From assembly GCA_034766995.1 (NCBI GenBank), contig CM068319.1, forward strand, positions 16,729,922 to 16,793,921: 64,000 nucleotides of DNA, read 5' to 3'. Source of the DNA: Acanthacorydalis orientalis (Eukaryota > Arthropoda > Insecta > Megaloptera > Corydalidae). Below, in pieces: positions 1 through 13,479 of this stretch (its first letter is position 1; each line of letters begins with the position of its first letter). The notes below the pieces were generated by a model, which saw only the letters and a program-made list of their open reading frames with translations, was not told where the DNA came from and did not search any database. The position numbers and the translations under genes are program-made.

Positions 1-12
1 CACACAGGCACA

Positions 13-30
13 TCTATCTATCTATCTATC

Positions 31-91
<61 letters not shown>
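13..91. repeat. (CTAT)n/(TA)n microsatellite
   Basis: Tetranucleotide CTAT units passing into (TA)n at the left edge of the window. Confidence 0.9.
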
Positions 92-93
<2 letters not shown>

Positions 94-246
94 GTCAAAT
101 TGTTATAATTTTATAGATCCTTTATTTTTCTGTGCTGTTTACATACTGTAAAAAATTTTTTTATAATAATAATGATGGTTTATACATATATAAACATATT
201 TCTGTATTTGTGAATTTATATGTGAGTGTATGTATGTATTTGTGTG

Positions 247-355
<109 letters not shown>

Positions 356-942
356 CTTTCAGACGCATTTTTATAATAGATAAAAGGTAATGAATACAAT
401 AAAATAAATAAATTAGAATGGCTATGTGTATTGTGAGTGAAAATGAGTTCTTATGCGTGCACTATAAAAAGTGTATCGCCACATCGAAATCAACGGCACT
501 CCGGAAACCTTAGAGACTGATGTCAAAAAGTACGATGACCTCCAGTTTCTCGTAACCTCTGCTATGCTCTGCCAAACAACTGATCGTGAGGCTACCACAA
601 TACAGATCATAGTTATTCTACAGTGACCCAGTTAAGTCGTAAACATTTTCTTATTATGTACAATTATTTTTTAGTGCGTTTTTTTTTGTACTAAAACTTG
701 TGAAAAAATTGATGGCTGTATGTATTTTTACAATAACAGTGACTGTATAAAACGCAGTGTTCTGTAAATGTCTTCCAAATTGTAAGTTTTTATGTAGAAT
801 TTATTCATTGGAAAATAGATTTCTGAAAATGTGTTTCAATTAATAGTCGATCAGTAATAAATATTCCTTTTTTGCTATTTGTATACTGTAAATGTTTGTG
901 TTATAATTCTATGAAAACCAATTTGTGTAAAAAGTTACAAAT

Positions 943-1244
943 TCCACTGGCCGTTCTTTAACAGCACCCATACCAAAAGTATCGTTTAGTTTAGAGCAGT
1001 TTCTGCTGCTTTAACATCCGTTTTGAACTCATAAAAAATGCTCTTATTTACTTCTTTTCCATCTTAAATTCAATAGCCCAATTTGAAGCAAAATTAATAA
1101 TAAAACCAAAGTCGATGTTACCAAAATCCAGACTGAAAAATGCGCTTTAAAATGATATTGATGATATGGATGGACACTCATTGAAAGAAATTAAGATTAG
1201 AATTCAGAAAACAAAAAACTGCAATTATTTTTCTACCAACCTAA
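943..1244 (-). mobile_element. Mariner 5'-end fragment with terminal inverted repeat
   Basis: Read on the - strand this begins with the mariner end TTAGGTTGGTAGAAAAATAA (at 1244 going down), has about 150 bp of leader, then a damaged transposase start. MEKK, a stop, IRAFF and, after a 1-nt frameshift, YEFKTDVKAAETA are readable. The sequence matches the deletion derivatives at 10.4, 20.1 and 44.4 kb. It stops near 943 in the helix-turn-helix region, so this copy is truncated. A CTAT/(TA)n array begins about 15 bp beyond its ITR. Confidence 0.75.
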
Positions 1245-1267
1245 TATTTATCTGTCTGTCGATTGAT

Positions 1268-1583
1268 CTATCTATATATATATATATATATATATATGAA
1301 TGTGTGTATGTATTATTGTCTCAAAAGTTCGTTCTCATACAGAAAATTAAGTTCACATTATTTTATAATCAATACCAATAATTATTATTGTATATTTATA
1401 ATTTGTAGGTATTAAGAATGAATGACAATATATCTGAAAAGAAATTGTAACCTATATCGGTCATAAATCAAAGGGAAACGTAAGAGATGTTGCACGAAAG
1501 GCATCCTTAGAAAAAAATCTACTCAGTGATTTGGTGTGAAACTACTAGATCGTTTAAAAGCAACAAGTACCATTTTGTACAAG

Positions 1584-1638
<55 letters not shown>

Positions 1639-1937
1639 AATCGTCCTCGGATATCCTCAGATAATGAAAATGACATGACATCTGATGAATATAAATGTTT
1701 GAGTGAAATTTGTTCAAAAATTCAAAAATTGTTCAAGAGTACCACTAAGTATTTCATTTTCTTTATATATATTTAAGAACGGTCTATACACCTGTCTTTT
1801 CCGAAAGGTAACCAACAAATCATTGATTATTTGTTTTTATCAGGAATCTTTTGGTTGAATATTTCACGCTTTTGTCTAACGTTTGCCAGATACATACAAA
1901 AGCAACAGTTCTATCTTCTCGTTAGTGTAGAAACACA

Positions 1938-2017
<80 letters not shown>

Positions 2018-2032
2018 TAGATAGATAGATAA
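1268..2032. repeat. Cluster of (TA)n arrays: 1268-1297, 1585-1635, 1941-2010 with (GATA)n to 2032
   Basis: Three arrays separated by unique AT-rich DNA. The last passes into GATA units. The sequence between them (1381-1580 and 1640-1940) shows no recognisable gene. Confidence 0.85.
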
Positions 2033-3413
2033 GAAATTTGAAGATATTAATGATTAAATAGTTAAAAATGGATGTAATATGTGAATTTTTAAATTACTCA
2101 TTAAATAGGTTAATAAAACACAACGTTACACTTCTTGGGAATTAAACACTGCTTAATCTAACGAACAAACTGTTGGTCAATTTAATGACAAGCAAAATCT
2201 AGATGATATGGCATGAAATGAATGTGTTAAATAATTCAATTCATAAATTTGAATATTAATTTTTGCGTTCAAATAATTGTCCAGCTGTGTATTAAATAAA
2301 TTTGAATTGTATGTTTTTTTTTTAGTATAAAATATTTACTTAGTTAATTCTTATGTATAGATTTTCAAGTAATCGGAATTTATTATTCTAAAACAGTATT
2401 TTCCGTAAACAAACGAATACATTTTAATTGCATTTTATCATACGTCAAAAGTATAAAAAACGTTCAGTTTTAAAATCGGATTATGTAAACTTGTATTACA
2501 AATATTTCCAAGAAAAATCATGACTAAAAATACATTTTCACATGTATTTTTTTTCTTTATTTTTATCTTTGTTTTGAAAAAAAAATGCTTTCAGACGTTA
2601 TATTTAGTATCAAGTTCATAGAACAGTATTGAGGCATGTTTCTTAGAATTAATGATTATATTCTCCCTCGTGTATTCATTAACTGACAACATATTATTTT
2701 TCTTATTTACTATCTGACAGTTTTATGAATGTACAAGTTGTAGAAGTTGAACTTTACGTATACCCTATACACATGTCTCTCTTATGTATAATCGTTTTTA
2801 TATACTTAAACATTATTTATTGACAAACAGTCATAGTGCATGTTTATAAAAAAATCCTGTTTTTATTTAAATCAAAAAATATATACATATTTACAAGTTT
2901 ATGCCCTAGTTTTATATTTTTCATCAACATCCATTATAAAAAAAATTTCAATTTATTGTATTAAAATCGATTTAATGGCAAAAAAAATTTATACATATTT
3001 ACATAGAATTTTTTTTGAAATCTTACGAATGTGAATATTAATTGTATCTACTTTATTTTCTTTTTTGTGGTAATAAAATCCGAATATTAATATAAAAAAA
3101 AAATATTGTGCCGTTTTTACTGTTTTGCATATAATCTAATAATAATTAATTCCTACTTGAATTCTTTCATGTCTTTTCAAGTTCCTACATTATATTATTA
3201 TATTTGAAAATTGTGAAATTTATCCAATTTATACTTAACGGATAAATTTAAGTATTATACTGTACAAAATAAATTTTATTTGATGTTACGAATACATCTC
3301 TGCGAAAAGTTTCGAGCGAGATGTTGAATACACTTAGTTTATCATCACAATGCATTCTTACACAGCATACAAACTTTCTTAATAACTTCGTTTACCAATC
3401 TTCAGTAAAATTG

Positions 3414-3486
<73 letters not shown>

Positions 3487-4707
3487 TGTTTTCAGTAAAA
3501 AAATATGTAGCATTATAATGTGTATGTTCAATGAAAATTTAATCATCCAGATTTTATTCATATAAGTAAATCCTAATTTTATGTGCAATTACAATTTTTT
3601 AATTAAATAAAATTATTCGGCTTTTTGGACTTATAAAAATGTTTGTTATTAATCTAAGAAAAATTGTTAATTATTTTTAAATTGTTATATCACATTCGTA
3701 TAAAAATGTAATAATAATTAATTGGTGGTACTATAAATAAAATGTTTTTTTTATACACATGAATGAACATTTTTTAACACTTTTATGTTCACTTGCTTCG
3801 ATTTCTCTACCGATTTGTAGATTGTTTTAAGATATAATTTAAACCTGACTTTCGTGCGGTGAATCTAATTGACAACTATTATTCCACATTTTTGCCACTT
3901 GTAAAGCTTGTTGTTAAAGGTATCCTTAATTTTTATACGGATAAAGATATATAATCGGTCATTTAAAATGAATATTTTTTGTAAAGTAATTCTCAAATCA
4001 TTGTAGTTTTTAAAATTGAAATAAAAATAATCACAAAAGAAATAGTTTCCTGTGGTTTGTAGTATTTTTCGAATTATTTTTCAACATTATACATTTTTAA
4101 AAATTATGATTAGTTGGCATGTGAGTATCCCAGCAATGTTCATGAAATATTTGAGTGCAATAATTCTTTAATGAAAGAATAATAGATAAACTATTTCAAT
4201 TTGTTCTGCCAGTAGAGATTAATATTGATTCCTGAATAGAATCAAAGCAGAAAACAGAAAAAAGTAGTATAATCTTGTATCGAAGATTATGCAGTAGAAG
4301 CGATGACAGGTAGCAAGGGATCGGTAGAGTTTTTAATTGACCAAAATTCTATCTGTACTCTCAATAGTACCAGTTGAAGAAATTGAAAATTAAAAAAAAA
4401 AGAATTGATTAGACTGTCAACTCTGTACACGTTTCTGTAGTTGTTTATAATGGATGTCAGATATTTATATGATATTAAAAAACATAGAAAGAAGGTATTT
4501 AATCTACAACTGTTAATAAATATACGATTTATACTCATGATCATCGTAGTTAAGTACAGACAGATAACAGATAATTATATTTCTGTTTTGATTATGACAT
4601 AGGAACAACATTTTGCAGAATTATAACACTAGTTTATGTGTTGTTATCTTGATTTGATTCTGTCACGGTCTAGTATTATTTATAAAAATAATCAGTACTT
4701 TAAAGAA

Positions 4708-4710
<3 letters not shown>
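2033..4710. other. AT-rich intergenic DNA, no gene seen
   Basis: Frequent poly-T and poly-A tracts and one (TA)n array at 3419-3484. The longest open frames (for example 2840-3034 and 4287-4544) have the Phe/Ile/Lys/Asn-rich make-up expected of non-coding AT-rich DNA and match nothing I know. Confidence 0.6.
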
Positions 4711-4786
<76 letters not shown>

Positions 4787-4826
4787 GAATTAAAAGTAGG
4801 CTGCCAAATTATTAGGTTAGTAGAAA

Positions 4827-4871
<45 letters not shown>

Positions 4872-4878
4872 TACATAC
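4711..4878. repeat. (TA)n array 4711-4785 and (TA)n(CA)n array 4831-4878
   Basis: Two arrays flank a short unique segment that contains the solo mariner end at 4812. Confidence 0.9.
4812..4831 (+). mobile_element. Solo mariner terminal repeat joined to (TA)n
   Basis: TTAGGTTAGTAGAAAAACAA differs by a few bases from the mariner end seen elsewhere in the window and runs straight into a (TA)n tract. No transposase sequence follows. It is either a remnant whose interior was replaced by microsatellite or a very short chance match; the 17-18 of 20 match to the local family makes the first more likely. Confidence 0.5.
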
Positions 4879-4879
4879 T

Positions 4880-5040
4880 AGAGGGCTTCGCCCCCTGCTC
4901 CGCTGCGCTAGCCCATTTGTTAATTGTAAGCCTACAAATAATGTAACCAAATGAAACAATAAACATATTTTCAAACTCATTTATGGCCTTATATAATCAT
5001 TATCGCAGACAGATTGCAACGTTGCTGTTTGATATATGAG
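4880..5040 (+). repeat. Unclassified interspersed repeat, copy 1
   Basis: Starts in a GC-richer patch (GGGCTTCGCCCCCTGCTCCG) and runs through a segment containing AAACAATAAACATATTTT. The same order of sequence occurs, reversed, at 6500-6690. It follows directly on a (TA)n(CA)n tract. No coding content is evident; it could be a SINE or the end of a DNA element. Confidence 0.55.
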
Positions 5041-5797
5041 ATAAACATATTTGGGTACCATAAACCTTGACGTTTTAAATAAATAAGCGACGTCATCGAA
5101 AATTGTTTGTAGTTAATTTTGATTTATATATATATATATATATTATATTATAATATTATATTATAATATTATATTATTATATTACATAACTGCCATTGTT
5201 TATGAACGTATTTATCTTATATTAATATAACATATCAGATAAGCATAATTCCTTTTAATTTTGTACAATTAAAACATTTCTTTCGTAGTTAAAATGTAGT
5301 ATAATTAAGAATAGTTGTTTTTTTTAAAAAAAAAATGTGAACGCGGATGTAGTGTTATAAGTGTTTAATTAAAAATATGAAACGATGTGCAGTAGCACTT
5401 ACTTATTTCCATAATGTACATTGCTACTAACTGGCAATGAAAATTTATTTAACTATTTACATTACTATATATATATATATATATATATCTCCACACCTTA
5501 TTAAACATATACTTTATTATAAACTTTGTTGAAAATAATAGGTGAAATATTGTTAATCATAGTCTTTTTTAAATTAATTTAAATAAAAGAACGTTTATTT
5601 CTTATAACATTCCATTTTTCAGCGGAACGGATAGGTGTGTTCATTTACTGAAATTATTTCAAGTAGGATACTTTTTTTGTATGTACTTGTTTTCAAATTA
5701 TAATTTTATAATTAGAAAAAATATATGTATGTTTAGTTATATCAATATTTTTCGGTCAATTTAAATTTGCATAATTGTTAGTACTACTGTATTTCCG

Positions 5798-5841
<44 letters not shown>

Positions 5842-6360
5842 TTAATTAGGACTTAAATTACAACCAATGTACTGCACTAATGGATATAAAAATATGGTAA
5901 TAGGAATTATTAGCACTATAAGACTTTTACAAATATCAAAATGTAAAGTATTATTTGTTAGTATTATTTTTTCTTATAATTTGGAAATTTATAAATATTA
6001 ATTTTTTAAAAAATAATAAAATAAAATTTTAATACCCACTGCCGTATTCATGAAAACTAGTTAATGAACAACATGTGCTCGTTAAGTCTATTCCGCGTCT
6101 CCAAGCTTGCATGTTGCATCCACCCTTGTATACTTTATAGTAATTATTATACTTAAAAATAATTCTTTATCTCTACAAAGTGACAAGAGTTTATTAATAT
6201 TTCTTTATGGTCATAAAGTAACTCGCGTTGTAATCATGATATTCCTTCTTTAGAAGTTGAAACAAATTTAGTCCGTTTTACCTATTTTTTTTATAATTAA
6301 TTCATCTAAAAATAATTATTACTTCTTTATAGTTCATTGGCTTAATTAGTTGTATGTGTG

Positions 6361-6415
<55 letters not shown>

Positions 6416-6499
6416 GTATTGTCGCAAAAAACTAAAAGGTTGCAAAAAATAATTACTGCCATGTTTACATACCACACACACATTATATATATATATATA
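5041..6499. other. AT-rich intergenic DNA with several (TA)n tracts
   Basis: Microsatellites at about 5127-5143, 5466-5489, 5801-5839, 6363-6411 and 6484-6507, plus an irregular (TATTATAA)n patch at 5140-5185. No coding sequence is recognised. Confidence 0.6.
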
Positions 6500-6688
6500 T
6501 ATATATAAAAACGATTACGTTGCTATATATCTGATAATAATTATATAGACATAATGAGTTTTAAAAAATATGTTTATTGTTTCATTCGGTTGCATGTCCA
6601 GGCTTATAATTAAGAAGTGGGTGAGCACAGCGAGCCCAGGATTTAGTGAGCGAAGCGACCAGTGGTCAAAGCCCCCTAGTGCGTGTGT

Positions 6689-6690
<2 letters not shown>
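6500..6690 (-). repeat. Unclassified interspersed repeat, copy 2 (inverted relative to copy 1)
   Basis: Read on the - strand it matches copy 1 at 4880-5040: the GC-richer head with CGCTTCGCTCAC, then CTTATAAGCCTGG-like sequence, GAATGAAACAATAAACATAT and the AACTCATTATG segment. By eye the match is roughly 70-75% over 150 bp. It is flanked by (TA)n on both sides. Confidence 0.55.
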
Positions 6691-6694
<4 letters not shown>

Positions 6695-6729
<35 letters not shown>

Positions 6730-8079
6730 CAATTTTACGAATTTCCCCTTTTTACCCACAACTAAGCGTTGTTAGTCTTTAGAAATATCTTATATAAATA
6801 TGTCGAATAATGTCTATATGTGTGAATTTCAGTTACTTTTTCATCAACGTTCGGCTCAGACGCAAAATGAAAAGTCGTTACCTTTAAGTATTACCATCTA
6901 GCCTTACAATATAACCAAACTTAATCAGTTTCTGTTCATTTTTAATAGAACTATAAACTCTACTTGGTATTATTTGGTTTTATATTATCATTGAAAAATA
7001 CATGGAATCTAAATCGCATTGTTTTATTTTTAAAAAAAAGAATCCATACACAATGAAATTAGTGTGCAGAAGTGATACATGATATTACATTGACTATCCT
7101 AAACATTATTCAATACATGCCACATTTGTAATGAGGACAATGCGTCCATGCAAATCAAATTTTATTGTTATACTTTAAATATTTCTATTTTACTAACCAA
7201 TTGGTATTCATTTGTTGAAATCCATACTACTTTTTTTATTCAAACTTCGTGGCTGGTATAATTCAATGATGTAATTCATCTAGTATTTTATATTGTTACG
7301 GTAATCGCTGAATTGTTTGAAAAATGTTTATTGATTGAGTTACTACAGTCGTTTCGATAATCCGACTTAAACAGAAAAAAGGAGTGGTTTTATTACTGAA
7401 AATGTCGATTATTCAGCATTATTTTTAGAAAAATATGAAGCTAAATGAACAAAATTTTTTAGGATAACATGAGTATAAAACCAATTTTATCAATCTTTAT
7501 GATACAGTACAACTAACTGATAAATTTTAAAGGTATTTAAAATTACAAATATTGGTTAAAAAATGAGAAATTAAAATTAAACAGTGAATATGTCAGACAG
7601 TCGAAAGTAGGTTTACCGAAAAATAAGTCCGAAAAGTCTGAAAACATGCAAAAATTATTGAACAATATGTTTTTTAGATTATATTTCCACATATATACGT
7701 TTAATATCATTACATTCAACCTCCAGATATTTCTACAAATCATATATCATATTTCTCTATATTAGACTGAATATATGGAATTATCGACACTACAATTGGT
7801 AGTAAAGACTGTTTTTTTTAGATTTTAATAGAATAAATTTTATCCTTTAAAATGGTAACAGAAAGGAATATCTAATTAATTTATAACAGATGATCTTGAA
7901 GCCCATTTAATTGTATCTTTCCTTTCTATCCATTTATTAGGAAGTTTGTTTTTTAACAAATTACGAATGAGTATTTCAAGATGAAAAGAAACACTATATT
8001 GCATAAATAATTATGTTCGGTTCTCAAATAAATCCATTTCTTATATCATCTTATTCTCTAACAAATCGCAGGAAGTCTC
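6695..8079. other. AT-rich intergenic DNA
   Basis: A (TA)n array at 6695-6724 is followed by unique AT-rich DNA. At about 7347 ACAGTCGTTTCGATAATCCG resembles the end of a pogo/Tigger-type element, but no partner end or transposase is seen. The frame at 7543-7743 is not convincing. Confidence 0.5.
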
Positions 8080-8680
8080 TCAAATTACCATTTCATAAAA
8101 AAACGAATAGATCACATGGGGTCTATATTCTGTATAAAGTCGTCTTATCATAAATTCCAGATCATATGAGTCTTGAGCAATTACGACCTGGTCGTCGGCA
8201 AAACTTAACGTGAAAAGGTTATGGTCTCCAACAGGTACTCCCATGCCTACGCAGCTTTTTTTCCAATTCCTGAGTACGACCTCTACGTATAAATTGAAGA
8301 GTAGTGGTGACAAACTACATCCTTGCTTTAATCCTTTGGAAGAGTTAATTGGGTTAGATAGACGTCTGCCAACCTTGATATACGTCAGATTTCCCTTATA
8401 TATTTCTTGAATTATTGCTACTATATTCGGGTTAATGTTCAGTTGATACAAGGCTTCCCAAAGTTTTTGTCTAGGTATCGTGTCGTACGCCTTATCTAAA
8501 TCAATGAAGGCCATGTGCAATTCTTCCCCTATTGATGTTCGTTTCTCGGCTAGTTGTTGTAAGATGAATAGGTTATCCACGCATGACCTTCCTGACATGA
8601 AGCCACTTCGCTCTTCGCTAATATTGCCTTTCATATTGCCGCTGATATTGCCGCTCTGTACATACGTCTGTTAAGAACAT
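8080..8680 (-). pseudogene. Non-LTR retrotransposon reverse transcriptase fragment
   Basis: An uninterrupted stretch of about 180 residues. RT motifs are clear: ERSGFMSGRSCVDNLFILQQ (start of the palm), motif A in AFIDLDKAYDTIPR, motif B GLKQGCSLSPLLFNLYVEVV and motif C FADDQVVIA. Family ORF2 proteins are around 1000 residues, so this is a small internal part. The 5' side stops near 8645 in a degenerate tandem repeat of about 13 bp (GGCAATAT core, three units). The 3' side loses similarity near 8110. The FADDQ box is of the type seen in endonuclease-reverse transcriptase LINEs of insects. Despite an open frame it lacks the flanking domains. Confidence 0.85.
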
Positions 8681-8794
8681 GTATTATACAAAATTTAACA
8701 CAAAATCTCTAACTTATGTACTACAAGTCATTAGAAATCATTGTTTTTAAATTAAATATATAGTCATCTTTTAATAATTCATGTCATATATGTG

Positions 8795-8840
<46 letters not shown>

Positions 8841-9440
8841 CACACACACATATAAAACTGTTTTCTTCTACTTTCTTTAGATAAATACACCAATGCGCAA
8901 AAGGGTCGTACTACTTGTAAATATGAAATATAAGCTGCAAATTCTCTAAACGATCTTTTTAACAATGTAAGACCCGTACGAGCAGATCATTACATATTTT
9001 AATAATTTGAATAGATGCGCTCGATTCGAACAGACAACCGTAAATTTGCTCTCGCACCGCGGGCACGCCTTCGACATTGTTTACTGTCACCGCTTTTATA
9101 TATATATATAGTTCAGCCATTATATGAGCACGTATTGTAATGATGTGCATAGATGTGACAGTTGCAGCTCACTGCTCCAATTTCTTCTATATGAATGATG
9201 TTATTGTAAACGGAAGTTTGCAATACAATTGTATTACCTATATTGACACGTTAAACAGCGTTTGTTCTGATTTGCGAGCATCATTGTTTTCAGTCTATAT
9301 ACTTCTATTGTGTTCTGTTCGAACTAAGTCACGACCCGACACAGTTACATGTTCGTTTCTTTGTTCAAATTGTAACAAATTTTGTCTTTATCGATGTGTT
9401 TTTTATACGGTATCTCAATACAAAGTGTAACAAAAGAATG

Positions 9441-9498
<58 letters not shown>

Positions 9499-10434
9499 AG
9501 TTTCTTCGGATCGATAATTGTGTACGTATTTTTTTTTAATAAAACCGATATTGTGCCGAATAAAGTTTCATTTAACAAATATCATGGTTTCATAATCTTT
9601 ATTTTGTACGAGTACAATTACACAATAAAATGTTCGTACCCTTTACGTTATAACAGAAAAGAAAACATTAAATGGACTACAATTCATCTACCATTTTTTT
9701 ATTTTATTGTTTTGCTCTCAAATGTAATGTAACTTAAAATGCCTGTATTGAAAAAAATAATAATTCCATATAGGACAGCAAATTTGACGATAGTCGTTTC
9801 AAAGCAGAGAAATGCTTCTTTTTTTCAAGTTTCTTTCTTCAGTTTATCCTTAAAACATGTTTCTACTGAAGGTACGAGCACTGGATTTAACATGTAGGAA
9901 TGCAACCCGCAAATTATTAATATACACCTAAAAATAGAATATTGACTTAGTTTTTTTCTATTAGTTTCGGCTTTGTGTTTTAATTATGATAATTTTTCCA
10001 ATATAAGATGAAACAATCTTGAATAAAATTTATCTCATGCCAAATATCAGTTAACTGATTTAAGTGGACAAACCAATTATTTCCCCTATCTTGTTTTTAT
10101 AAGACTACAGTAAAGTTTCGGTAACGTCGAATAATATAAATTGTAGAAAATATATATATAACTTCAAGTTTAACAAAGTAAAATTTTAAAACGTGTGTAA
10201 TGGACGTAGTTAAAGAATAGTAGTTAAATTTATTAATCTTGGATTGATCAAAAACCTAAATCAGTTGAAAAGTAAAAAATTAAAAAAGTACAATAAATTT
10301 CACTAAAAAAAATAACCTATTTAAGAAAACAATATTTAATATTCATCTCTAATCTAAAACTATTGGTCCAGAAACACCGTAATAGACACCTTAAAAATAT
10401 TAGTAGAAAACACCTTAATAGACCAGGAAAAACA
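8681..10434. other. Intergenic DNA with (TA)n at 8800-8833 and 9444-9495
   Basis: The 8960-9430 part is somewhat less AT-rich and has frames of 60-96 codons on both strands, none recognisable and none with clear splice sites. Otherwise nothing is seen. Confidence 0.5.
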
Positions 10435-10993
10435 TTAGGTTGGTAGAAAAATAATTGCTGTTTATGACCTTCAAATTCATATACATTTACAGCTTTTTTG
10501 GTTTTCTTAGGTGGTTTAAGGGGTATAGAACTATTGGATGACTTGCTCCTCTAACTTTTGTGCAAGCTCTAAAATTGTTGTGCGTCATTCTGATTTAAGT
10601 ACCGTCTTCATTTGGTTGTTATGAACTGATGAATGAGACCCTTTACCTTCTTCATTTTCAAGGCTCGCGTCCCCAGTACAAATTTTTTGGAACCACCATT
10701 GCAGTGTACAATCTTTAACAGAATGTAACTAATGCAAATTAAAACAACTGTACCACCGGTTTTAAACTCATACAAAAAAAAATGCTCTTATTTGCTTCTT
10801 TTCCGTCTTTAATTCGATAGTCTGATTTGAAGAAAAATTACTAATAAAACCAAAGTTGATATTACCAAAATACAGACTGAAAAATGCACTTTCAAATGAT
10901 ATTAACATGACCATGATGAAATGACACTTTCATTGAAAAAAATAAGGTTAGAATTCAGAAAACAAAAACCGCAATTATTTTCCTATCAATGTA
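10435..10993 (-). mobile_element. Mariner deletion derivative (MITE-like), copy A
   Basis: The left end is TTAGGTTGGTAGAAAAATAA; the right end is a decayed complement (CCGCAATTATTTTC). On the - strand the interior has the mariner leader, a start like MEKK, pieces of the first helix-turn-helix and the second DNA-binding helix, then jumps directly to the 3' terminal repeat. The catalytic DDE domain is missing. Stops and frameshifts are frequent, so no protein is made. The deletion junction, about 60 bp in from the left ITR, is the same as in copies B and C. Confidence 0.8.
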
Positions 10994-10994
10994 G

Positions 10995-13475
10995 TACGAA
11001 CATTAAAAAAGTGAAAATCCAAATGCATTCTTTTTGCAAACGATTTTGTATCCAAAGCAAACTAATGGTCATCATTAAAACACTTTGGTTCTCCACCTGA
11101 TTATGTAAATGTTTTATTTAACGTTTAACTCAGAAAAAAATATTATTCGCAGTACCAACACCTCGAGGTTTGATTGTTTTCTTGTTGAAGGTACTAAGAC
11201 CGTACATGTAATACATTCCAGTTATTTTAGCATGTCACTTGAACTGTCGAGCTTAAAGTATCATTTTAAACAAAATGAAACCTGTTCTTCTATACACGAT
11301 TGAAGTCTCGAGTTTTATAAGTGCTTATCGTACAATTCTGAAATACTGAAGTAAGGTTTCACTAAGATTGAATAAGATCTCTCTTACTTTTATATATGGT
11401 CGCTCAATTATTCTTATTAAACAATTCAAACTATTTCCAGATTTATTCATACTTAAACCTCTATGAAGTCAGAGTATTTCCTTCATTTATTATTTATTAA
11501 ATACTTTGTTCAAAAGTTGAGGAAAACGAACATATTGAATCACTGAATTGTGTATACACTTTTTATTGTGTGTATTTATAATTGTGCATAGCAATTATTG
11601 TGACAGGAACACTGATAAACATCTCTGTAATATTTAGTTACTTATTTTTTATAAATTTTCAACTAAACAAATTTCTAAAACATGTGAAACTCATCAATCA
11701 TTTATCATATCCATGGTCGAATGGTTTATATTTCTAGTTTATGATTGATAGGTCGTGAATATGAATATTATAACAATGTAGTAATAATAATCATTTTTCA
11801 TTAAGAGAATCGGAGTGATATTTCCAATTAGATACAATTTTTATGAATGTAACTTGTTAAATTTTGTTTACAAGTAACTTCTTATCGTTATTGATTATTA
11901 TAAGGATCGAGTGTTCCGTACGTTTTGACTTCCATTTGATCTTAAAATAAAACATTAATTTCATAAATATTATGCGTTGGTAAAACGAAAACATTCGTTG
12001 CTTTGTACAAGGTCAAACAATGTTATTTTTAACAAAGTTAAACCTTAATCAAAGTTTATTCTTTTGATTAGAGTGCTTGATAAAATAATTTCATTATTGG
12101 TTCTCCTTCATCTTGTGCGTTCGTAATTTAAAGGCTAATCATTGTTTGGTCCATTTTTCTTTGTCTCTGTTTATAGCAGTTATTTTATACTTGGTCCAGT
12201 TGTTTTCATTAAATTGTGTAACTAAGAAATTTTATTTTCCCGTTCATTTATAGTATTTGTAGAGTAGTATGTTTCGAATTATTTAATTATTATACTTTTA
12301 ATAGTTTCTTATTTTAATTATTTATCTATGTCCGTTTTAATATTTTTTTTAATTTTGAAGTGCGTACAAAATGTTCATATTTTATATTTTATCTTTATTA
12401 CAATTTCGTGTTATTTAAGATCTATTAATGACACAATTTATCGGTTTACTTTCAAAATCTTCACGAAAATTGACTTCTGAAAGACAGAAAACGTATGTAA
12501 ATTATTCGGTTTAAATCCTTTTTTACATATCTCTGCTTCACTTTATATATTCGTTCGTACGGTGATCCTTTAATTTTTTTACCCCTGTAGTAGTTCTTCA
12601 TAAACGTACCAAATCTAATGAATTCGAAATGTTGACAGCATTCTAAAATTAAAACAACGTATGTTAAAAAAACAAATGAGTATGAAATTGACTTTGTTGA
12701 CCTCATCAGATGGCGGCGCGACTGACATTAACAAAAAAGTCAACGGTGAATCATTTCACAAAACTTCATCATATGTAATGTTTATTTCTGTCACATACGA
12801 TATCAATCAATGCATATGTCGCTCTCTGTTCGTGTTTATTCAAGCTGATACAATCCAAATACAAACAAGGTTAGAGATAAGAGGAGATAAACGAACTTTT
12901 AAATCCATCAAATCGATGTCATCGAGTTACACCTTTGTCAGAAACGATATGTCATCTTAATAATAAGTTATTGTAGCACGTAAGGGGAATAAATATCGTT
13001 GTTTTTTTTTAGATTTAAATACGTGTATATGTTTGTGTTGAAATAAATGGGTTTATGTAAATATAAATGTATGGAAACAAACATCATGTCTGTAAAAACT
13101 CGAACTTTATATTTCTCTTCTACTGAATGAAAACGTTGTCGCCCTCAAAAGAAAATAAAATATTTAACATTTTGAAAAGATTTATGTCTCTATGTTTTAA
13201 AAAGGCGTGCAGTTCCGTTTCAAAATTCTATATAATAAAAACCTACATTTCTTGTATTTAAAATAAAAAAATAACATTTTATAGAAAGAAGTATTTTTTT
13301 GATATAGAGTACGTTCAAGTTGTTCAGTATGATGACATTTTTTAAATGAAAATAATTCTTATATATTTATATTTTTATGCAATTACAATATCATACGTTT
13401 ATATATTTATATGTACTACAAAAAGCGACATTGTAAAAGAACGCGACGTAAAGAATTGATGTTAATCATAAATTT
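10995..13475. other. AT-rich intergenic DNA, no gene identified
   Basis: Unusually poor in microsatellites for this window. A + strand frame at 12661-12960 (99 codons, richer in Thr/Ser than the noise frames) and an overlapping - strand frame could be exonic, but I find no supporting splice sites or family motif. Confidence 0.45.
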
Positions 13476-13479
13476 CATT

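Noticed and set aside
1440..1580. Possible transposase helix-turn-helix (RDVARKASLEKNLLSDLV) on +
   Set aside because: Only a brief resemblance, followed by a stop and a (TA)n array; not enough to name a family.
7345..7440. Pogo/Tigger-like end (CGATAATCCGAC and TCGATTATTCAG)
   Set aside because: Similarity is short, and no transposase or second terminus is visible.
8959..9430. Frames of 63 and 96 codons in a less AT-rich stretch
   Set aside because: No family similarity or exon boundaries could be supported.
12461..12960. Overlapping 81- and 99-codon frames on opposite strands
   Set aside because: No recognisable motif, no splice sites and only one could be real; reported only as intergenic content.
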